Below, piece after piece: positions 57,001 to 64,000 of a DNA stretch of 64,000 bases. Origin of the DNA: Yamagishiella unicocca (taxonomy: Eukaryota > Chlorophyta > Chlorophyceae > Chlamydomonadales > Volvocaceae); contig BDSL01000004.1 in NCBI GenBank assembly GCA_003116995.1, positions 1,054,001 through 1,118,000 of the forward strand. Reading direction: 5' to 3'. Both the position numbers and the translations under genes were made by a program. The notes under the pieces were generated by a model, which saw nothing but the letters and a program-made list of their open reading frames with translations, was not told the DNA's origin and ran no database searches. Position 1 is the stretch's first letter, and each line of letters begins with the position of its first letter.

Positions 57001-60000
57001 ACTGCGCCCGCCAGCACCTGCTGCCCCAGCACTAGGGGCCAGTACAGGGCCGCCGCCGTTGCGGCCACGGCCTATTAGCGCACCGTGCGCTTTCCGTGCG
57101 CGCTGTGTGCTCAGCCGCTTGGTCTCATAGGCGTAGCAGCGCACGATGTTTGGGTGGTCCAGGGAGGCTGAAATCGCGGCCTCGAGCACGGCCCGCTGGC
57201 GGCGGCGGCCCTCCTCACCCAGCAGCGCATCGTGGACCAGCAGGACCTTGATCGCCACCCTCAGGCCGCGCCAAGAGCCTGGGGCGGGAGGGATATGGGA
57301 CAAACGATATCGCGGTGCACGGTAATGACGGCGAAGAGAAAGCAAGCCTGCTAGCCCGGAGACCACATCCGCTCGGCCATCCATACATGTGTACGACGCC
57401 CACCTACCCAGGTGTACGACGCTGTTGCTCCCTCTGCCCAGCACGCGGAAAAGCTGCATGCCGCCCTCGTCCTGCTGCCGCGTGCAGACCTCCGCCTGCA
57501 GCCAGCATTAGGGTTTCGTGGGAACTGGTCGGGCACCAGGCTGCTTGCTTGACATTCACACGCTACGGCGCTGCCCCCTGCTGTCGCCTGTACGGCGGTA
57601 TAAATGCCAAGGCATGCCTTCGAAGCGCCGCAGCAACTGATGTATCTCAGTTTTAATTGGCAAACGGGCGCCGGTTAAATTGTCCCAAACCCACGCACCC
57701 GCAGCTTGGTGATGGTGGCGGGAAATCGCAAGGGCAGCGGCAAGTGCTGGGCTGCGCTAGCGGCGGGTGGGCTCGTCGTGGCGGGGCCTGTACGACAGCG
57801 TACACCACCACAAAAACGGCCTTGAGCAGTAAGCGAAGGTTGCTATTGTTCGCGGCCCGGCGCCAGCCCCCTAACGAACTAAGGAAACCACAGAAAAGGT
57901 TGCCGCCATCTGCTGAGGGGGTGCGGATGTGGATTATGCGTATGCCACCGGTCACAGAACGCTCCTTCAGGTGCAGATAGCCGCGTGTCCCCTTTCTATC
58001 CCAGCGGTACAATACTCCTGATAGGGGAGCCTACAGCGCCAATTGTCCCTGGGGTGCTGGCTGCTGCTGCTGCTTTTGTCTCTGGACGGTTGACTGGTGT
58101 CTTTTTGGTTTGCCCCTGGTGCGGTGCGGCGCGGTGCGGCTGGGTTTCTGTCTCTTTCCTGTCCTACCTGTGATGTGCCCGGTGGTTCTGCCTTTCGGTT
58201 TGGAGTTACCTTTGGCCACGTCCACATTGCTCGGAGGAGCTTTGGGAGTCAGCGACGCAGCAGTCCACATCAGGGCGTTGTCATTGGTGCTGGACTCCAT
58301 GGCAGCGATCTGTGGGGCGGGTACGCTCACCGCACGTACATCATTTTGACGAGGCCAGCCCAGCCCAGCCCCGTCACCACTCCAGAGCAAAGGAGACGCC
58401 CCTGCCCTGACCCCACCGCTGTACCGGGGTCGCGGCCGACCGCTGGAGAGTCCGCCAGCACTGTGCCACCGGCATTGAGACGCGAAAGCCCACACGAGCA
58501 AAGAGCAGGCAGCCAAGTTCGGAAAGCCCACCCTTCTTGCTAAGCTCAAACGTAACTACTCGCGGAACCAGAGGGCGGCAAATCGGAAATCTACCTATCG
58601 TTTCCGGTGGACACGTCGCCGGGTGGAAGAGACTGGGACGTGCGCGCACACCGCTGAAGTGTGCGGTGCGTGCGATGCTTGGGACCCCGTACGGCGGGTC
58701 GCACTGGCGGTGTGTAGTTCGTCGTGGCGGACATCCTGTTGAGTCACCATGCAGTGCGGCACCTAGGCCACACGTCCGCACCGCCGCTGTTCGTTTCTTA
58801 GCTTTCAAAGCAAGGGCTTTTTCCTTATCATAACGCACCTGCAGCCTAATATCTTCTTCCTCCACGTTAAAGGAGGCCTGGGGCGTCGCCAGGCTCGCCG
58901 ATAATATCAGGCACGCCGCAGATAGTGTCGATAATAAGGGCGCGGCTTCTCCTGCTGCGGGCGCTGCCGGGGTCGATACTACTTGTACGCCGCCCCCGTC
59001 CGAACCGCTGCCCAATGGATGGCAGCCAGCTGGCGTGTTCACGCTGGGGGCAGCCGCTTGCGCGTTGATCCCACAGCCGGCGGCAGCATCCACGGCGACT
59101 ATAGTGACGGGGCCGCTGCTGTCGCCTGTCCTCTTGTCCAAAAGCCCCAAGCGGCGCGGATGTGCTTCCTCGCCGCTGCCAGCAGCAACAGCAGCAGCGG
59201 CGTTGGCGGAGCTTGCTCCGAAACCGTCATGCAAATCTATCGTCGTCGGCTGCACCATGTCTGTTGATAAGTGCGGCGCCCGGTGCTCAAACATTTCATT
59301 CTCCCTCTTTAACACGTCGTCGGTATCAACTGCTGCGAGCATCTCTCGCCGACGCTGCTGCCATCTCCTGGCGACAAAGAAAACGACAATCGAGATCCAG
59401 ACGAGAATGGATGCTCCGGCTACGGACGCCACGATCGCTACTATTAGTGTCTTGCTACTGCTCTGCTTGGCAGCCGGCGGAGGACTGACGGAAACAGCAC
59501 GTTGGGCCGGCCTTGGGCCCAGAGGAGGAGCAGCGGGGCTTGTGGGAGGACGAGGGCTTGAGGGACGACCGGGGCTTGGCGAGAGTGGAAGATGAACTGC
59601 GGCGGTCGTACGTGGATTAACACGAGGGGACGCACCGGTAAGGGATGAGCGAACACGGAGGCCTAAATGTGCTGGATTTGGAGAGGACTGCCTGTTAACC
59701 GATGGCCACAGGCACAATTTAGTCTTCACGGTAGTGATAAACGTTACAGTGGGTTCCAGGCCACAAGGTAGAACTGGGTAGAACCATCGGGCACATCGCC
59801 TGACACTGCTGAAGGAGACAAAAGAGACAAACGCAACTGCACCGTAACAAAGGCAAACCACGACACCAGCCAACAGCCCAGAGGCAAAAACAGCCGCAGC
59901 CAGCATCCCAGGCGGAATTTACGCTATAGGCTCCCGTATCAGGAACCGACCATCAACCCACCTAGCAAACCAGCAACCGGCGAACCAGTGGAGCGATACA

Positions 60001-61445
60001 ACCAGAATAACAGCCCACCTCTCATCCCAAGAATCGCGCGCCCCAAGCAGGGCACGCCCACCCGTGGACACGGAGAGCAAGAAGCACGGGAAGAAACCTG
60101 CCACCACGCAACCGGGGCCGATCCCGACCCCCCGATCACGTGACGAATATCAAATGTAATCGAACCGCAACAGTCAACACGGGGCCTACAGGCAAAACTT
60201 ACCTGCCAAAAGCTTTCGACGCTGGAGCTCATCATCAGACCAGGCGTCCAGGTCACCGGCAGCAGCAGTAGCAGCAGCAGTAGCAGCAGCAGTAGCAGCA
60301 GCAGTAGGAGCAGCAGTAGGAGCAGTAGCAGCAGCAGTAGCAGCAGCAGCACACGGCCACGGCCCCGGGGTGAAGCTCTCCGGTAAGCAGGTGAACTGCG
60401 TCTTCGTGAGTAAAGCAACCCCTGTAACGGCCGCCATTCCAGCAGCCGCTGCTTTTCCGGACGCCACGGCCATGCTGCCACTGGCGTAGGTGATCGCTCT
60501 CCCGAGGATTTGCAGCTCGGTGTTGTGAGTCCATTCCTCTGAGGCGGATAGCATCATTGCGAAGGCGTCCAGCTCCCTGTAAGCAGCGCATTCCTCAATG
60601 GGAGGCGATCAGCAGCAGGCAAATGACTTTTGACCTAAGCCTGCTGTTAGGACTTCAAATGGTCATGAAAAAATGGGGTCCACGCTAAATCACTACTGCA
60701 ACCTGCCAGGAGGCGTAGGCAGCGAGGCATGGGCAGCGGATCGTGGAAAATTGCTTGATTGGCTAGGCCCAATACCCCCGTCAGGCTTTGCTCCCACCTG
60801 CAAGATGACGTCACGGCAGAGACCCCGTCGAGCACCAGCCGGGCGCCCGGGGCTGCGCTGAACACGTGAGCTAGCAGGCTACTCGGCACTGCAGCAGTAG
60901 CATCAGGTGGCGGTAGTAGCAGCGATAGGTCTCGCAGCTCCAGTGTGGCACCTGGTCAAAGCGAGGAGGGGCAAGAGCGCCACAGTGCTGGTCTTTGCGT
61001 GGGTTGGCTACAAGAGCAATCGTAACGAAGGGAGATCACGTCTGATTGTAACGAACCAGCAACTCTACGATCAAAGGCACAATATACCTGTGGGAACGTA
61101 GACCCCGCCGCGGGTGCCAGGAGATGAGAAGTCCAGGAACGTTTCCTTTCCAGTCCCAGAAATGACTGTAGTGTGCCCGCTGCGGAGGATCGGGTCGCAC
61201 AACTGGAACACGCCAACCGCGAGGTTGATTGCCGAAGCGCTGCCCTTGGAGCTTGGGCTTCTCTCGAACGGCCATCTGAGAGTCCATCGTACGCCATGGT
61301 GCGCGTCGCTGGAACTCACGATGTGCGCGCAGCGAAGCGGCAAGCAAAAGACCGACAAATAAATGAGAGCCGCGAGCCGGATTACCCGGTCCCTAACTCG
61401 CGCCGTGCGTTTGCGATGACCTTCGATGCCAAGCCATTCCGCCAT
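54098..61445 (-). CDS. Receptor-like transmembrane protein kinase with altered catalytic loop
   Basis: Twelve exons on the minus strand close in phase: 61088-61445, 60798-60951, 60203-60576, 58782-59671, 57408-57495, 56922-57278, 56261-56352, 55933-56096, 55333-55378, 54990-55063, 54382-54607 and 54098-54202; 975 aa. The N-terminus is basic, then LAALIYLSVFCLPLRCAH (signal peptide or anchor). The ectodomain has GATLELRDLSLLLPPP, a cysteine-bearing SAVTSSCRELDAF, an Ala/Thr repeat and a Ser/Pro-rich stalk. The span is TLIVAIVASVAGASILVWIS (from about residue 370). Kinase signs: GRGSNSVVHLG 612-622, VAIKV with Lys632, HPNIVRCYAYE, QELCEGGSL, HGDVSTGN 770-777, DFG 822-824, APE 849-851 and PSPAGRPTFEE. 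HRD Arg is Gly and the usual catalytic-loop Lys is Ser; the catalytic Asp772, Asn777 and DFG Asp remain. The 46-nt exon 55333-55378 supplies the activation segment. Ligand and targets unknown. Confidence 0.9.
56753..56920 (+). repeat. 10-bp AT/CA microsatellite in kinase intron 6
   Basis: Many copies of CACACATTTA, with CA-rich variants at the left end, directly downstream (in transcript sense) of the hinge-region exon's donor. Confidence 0.9.
58051..58222 (+). repeat. Dispersed repeat, long copy, in kinase intron 4
   Basis: Plus-orientation copy about 170 bp long, homologous to the reverse complement of 59731-59910. It has GGTGCTGGCTGCTGCT at the left, TTTGTCTCT, GTGCCCGGTGGTTCTGCCTT and GGAGTTACC at the tail end. 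Confidence 0.7.
59731..59910 (-). repeat. Dispersed repeat, long copy, in kinase intron 3
   Basis: Minus-orientation copy about 180 bp long: GTAGTGATAAACGTTACAGT, TTCCAGGCCA, GGTAGAACCATCGGGCACAT and CGCCTGACACTGCTGAAGGA, continuing through GAGACAAAAGAGACAAACGC to a CCAGCATCCCAG end. It is inverted relative to the copy at 58051-58222. Confidence 0.8.
60256..60351 (-). repeat. Coding trinucleotide repeat (Ala/Thr) in kinase ectodomain
   Basis: About thirty GCT/ACT-type codons on the minus strand encode AAATAAATA-like runs with a few Pro. The repeat stays in frame within exon 3. Confidence 0.9.
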
Positions 61446-62168
61446 CGCGCTAATCGGGGTCATTCATCAGTCGCGTGGCGGTTCAAGGTGAGGCCCAGGC
61501 TGGCGGACAGTGTAACATCTTGTTACTAAGAAATTAGGTCCACAAGGTAATTGCGAAGGGCTACACTATATGCTGGTACCTAGTCCAGGGGGGCTTAATC
61601 CGTTCGTCTGGAAGACACATTTGCACAGTTTCTAACCTTTTCTTGTAGCGGTACATGTTCAGTGCACCCTATCGCAAAGGATGGTCATGACGCAATACAT
61701 CATCACCGGGAGGTCGAGGTATTTTCGTAGGCAGTAAATCGATAAGGGTTCCTTGCTTCGGGTGTGTCTCCTACCTACGGGTGTATTATGGGCCCCTCGT
61801 CTTGTCCTGTATTCTCGTCCGAACATGTGTACACAACTATTTCAATGATTGCACATCGCGGATTGGTGTACATGCTTTGCAGAAGTGCGAATCACTCGTC
61901 CAACCGTACGAGACTGAATTAGTGTGGCGCGAATCCGCGCGGTAGAGCTGAGTTCCGACTGGATCGCTCCAAGCCTGTAACCTCCACGCTCCTTCTATCC
62001 CGCCGGAACGGTAAGTCTCGCACAATGGAAAGAGTGACAGGCCGCGGGCGGGAGGGCGGGAAACGCGGCGCTCCACAGCCTACCGCGATCCCTTTCTGAT
62101 CATACGCCGCACCAACGCCAACGTGCCATCGCTGTTCTCTAATCATTTATCCCGACAGATATTACGTC
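61446..62168. other. Intergenic region between kinase and recombinase genes
   Basis: Should hold the kinase promoter and the left flank of the recombinase gene. No supported ORF, no clear TATA box and no terminal inverted repeat recognised by eye. Confidence 0.5.
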
Positions 62169-63532
62169 ATGAACCTTCTCCCATGGAGCGACGAGGCGAC
62201 CTTGGGCATGCGCCTGTTCTGGCGTGTGCCAGCGCCAACGAACCTCCCGTCTCCTCCTGCCCCAGCCGCTCCTCTGGTAAGTGAGCTGTTCACCGCCTCT
62301 TCTCCGACCACAACTGACGGACCGACCCTCGGCAGGTTACCCCGCCGGCCGCCTTGGGTGGCAGCGCTGGCTACTACCTTCGCCAGCTCAGCGCCCCTCT
62401 GCCGGCCCTAGCCAACCCTCTTCCCGCCGGCGCATACGACTCGGGGCTCTCGCGCGCTCTGGTCCTCCACCAGCAACAATGGGAGCCTGCCACCTGGCAC
62501 CGGAGCCAGTCCGCTGGGCAGGAGCTGTCGGCGTGGCTCGAGCGCTCGGAGCGGGCCCTCACCAGCTGTACTCCTGATGACATCTTGGCGTTCATGGAGG
62601 AGTCGTCGATCCCCGCCCACCAGGGGCGCCTACGCGCGGACGGTAGGCCTTGCGCGGGCACCGTGCAGTCTCAGATTTCCCACCTGTCCACTGCCTTCTC
62701 CCAGGTCGGTCGGCAGGGTCCGTACCTCTTGGCTACGGGGGCCGGCAACCCCTGCGACTCGGCTACCGTCAATGGTTACAGCAAAGGGTATCGCGTGGCC
62801 GCCAGCCGCGACGGACACTCCGAGCGGGCCACCGTCCCACTGACCGCAGCCAAGCTCGCGCAGCTGGCCCACCACCTCCTCGGCCTGGCTGCCACCGCCT
62901 CTCGACCCCTCACTCGCGCCGCCTACCTGCGAGATCATGCTCTATTCATCCTGCTCTGGCACACTAGCAAGCAGGCCCACGATGGGGGCAAATTAACCTT
63001 CGATGACTTCCGAGAACCAGACAACGGCAGCCAGCCCTTCAGAGGTTTGCCCTTACCCCTTCCCGCTGAAACCGAGCCCTACCCCAGTGGTGTCGTGCTT
63101 CGCATCGATCAGCTGGGCACCAAGACGTACCGTGCCATCCGTGCCCCTCCCATCCGCCTCCCCCCCGGCCCTGATGCGTCCACCTGCGTCATCCGAGCGC
63201 TCGCCCGCTACCTCGCCGCGGTGACCTCCCTGGGAGCCCCGACAAGTCGCTACCTATTCCGCCCACTGGACCGGACGCAGACCACCTTTGCCGACGGCCC
63301 CTTCAGCACCGCCGCCATCGCCGCCCGTCTGCGCCTCCACTTGCAGACGGCGGGTTTATACGAGGGCGAAGCCGCCCACAGCTTCCGCCGTGGCTCCCTA
63401 CAGCACGACGCCACGACGGGTGCCACCCTTCCCGATCTCCATGCCCGAGGTCAGATCCGCTCACCGGCCACCCTTCAGCTCTACCTCCATCCGACCCGCC
63501 ACGAGGGTCCGCGGGCCGCCGGCCCAGCATGA
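62169..63532 (+). CDS. Tyrosine recombinase, possibly from a Crypton- or DIRS-like element
   Basis: Two exons, 62169-62276 (GTAAGT donor) and 62336-63532 (GGCAG acceptor), close in phase to 434 aa. The N-terminal half is helical (QELSAWLERSERALTSCTPD, DILAFMEE), like the SAM-like core-binding domain of phage-integrase-fold recombinases. The catalytic half has LRDHALFILLWHTSKQAHDG, then GKLTFDDFR, LGTKTYRAIR (possible beta-hairpin Lys), the H-x-x-R box in AAHSFRRGS, and SPATLQLYLHP with the expected nucleophilic Tyr. The first catalytic Arg, which should fall in the W-x(4)-R-x-x-(N/D) position, reads Gln here (HTSKQAHD), and the His/Trp before the Tyr box is not evident. No reverse transcriptase or RNase H frame is near, so Crypton-like or domesticated origins are both open. 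It may be inactive as a strand-transfer enzyme. Confidence 0.75.
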
Positions 63533-64000
63533 CCCGGGGCGCCGGCGGGGTGCATCGCGTGTGGGGTGGGAGGGTGGGTTTCGCGATGAGGCCGACTTAG
63601 ACTGGCTCCGCCCTGTACATAGCCACTCGGACTTCGGGTAAGAGCCCTTAATTCACTGTCTTGGTGAGAGCGAATCTAGCGACGAGAGCGATTCTCCCGT
63701 CCTCCGCTTCCTATTACCTACCGGCCACAAGGGCCCGATGGTCGTACCGCCACTCGTGGTTCACTCTTCGTGCAGGCCTTATATATATAGCCACTTCAGA
63801 AATACTCATATGCGATCGATCACGACAGAAGAGTGTGTCCCCAACCGTGACAAGGGCTGTTTGTCATCCGCGCTGGTGTCATGCCCTAGCACCGGCATAG
63901 CCGTTTAGCAGGCACTAGTCGTTGTTTCGGTGCCGTTCCAAACGTCCATAGACGCGGACCTGGAGCGCGACAGGTAAGAGTGAAATATCTCGCGAGCGCG
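63533..64000. other. Right end of window, no gene seen
   Basis: Downstream flank of the recombinase. The minus strand is open opposite the recombinase 3' end but without motifs. A TATATATATA string lies at 63781-63790 with no gene attached. Confidence 0.5.

Noticed and set aside
58374..59906. Single-exon 510-codon membrane protein gene
   Set aside because: Its start lies in a dispersed repeat and its end reads through a donor; the middle is exon 4 of the receptor kinase.
62169..64000. Giant-virus or phage insertion marked by the tyrosine recombinase
   Set aside because: The recombinase is spliced and its flanks show no viral genes; a eukaryotic mobile element is simpler.

Overview
The window looks like nuclear DNA of a Chlamydomonas-like (volvocine) green alga. 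It is GC-rich, its genes carry many short introns with GTGAGT/GTGGGT-type donors and CAG acceptors, its proteins have Ala/Ser/Pro/Gln-rich low-complexity stretches, and the gene families (C-type-lectin membrane protein, transmembrane protein kinase, GT34-like transferase, algal 2OG oxygenase) fit that group. Species is not determined. I joined exons by hand from splice sites and reading frame; only models whose phases close exactly are given as complete. No database search was run.

Layout, left to right. 1-4.6 kb (+): 3' part of a large acidic Ser/Ala-rich protein. 5.5-13.1 kb (-): tandem pair of glutamate 5-kinase genes, ten exons each, with a mosaic pattern of similarity. 14-15.8 kb: unresolved exon-like pieces and a minisatellite. 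15.85-17.3 kb (-): five-exon GNAT acetyltransferase, divergent from a four-exon NTF2/SnoaL-like gene (17.7-19.7 kb, +). 20.9-23.7 kb (-): GT34-like type II membrane glycosyltransferase. 24.5-25.9 kb (+): small single-span membrane protein gene, partly resolved. 27.48-33.02 kb: full-length L1-like LINE with 9-bp target duplications, two intact ORFs joined by a TAATG overlap, and an 11-bp tandem repeat as 5' leader. 33.4-38.2 kb (+): cell-surface protein with two C-type-lectin domains, Pro-rich linkers and one membrane span. 39.4 kb (+): possible tiny intronless gene with its own TATA box and TGTAA signal. 40.7-45.0 kb (+): 2OG-Fe(II) oxygenase with a long low-complexity tail. 46.2-52.0 kb (+): complete eleven-exon pentameric ligand-gated ion channel of the Pro-loop (no Cys-loop cysteines) type. 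54.1-61.4 kb (-): receptor-like transmembrane protein kinase of twelve exons with an altered catalytic loop. 62.2-63.5 kb (+): two-exon tyrosine recombinase.

Several neighbours are surface or signalling proteins (lectin-like protein, ion channel, receptor kinase), but nothing in the sequence shows that they work together. A short dispersed retroelement-like repeat occurs at least six times; one copy has an 18-bp target duplication and two lie inverted in introns of the kinase gene. The most interesting items are the Pro-loop channel, the glutamate-kinase mosaic, the intact LINE, the short repeat family, the receptor kinase lacking catalytic-loop residues and the lectin-domain membrane protein.
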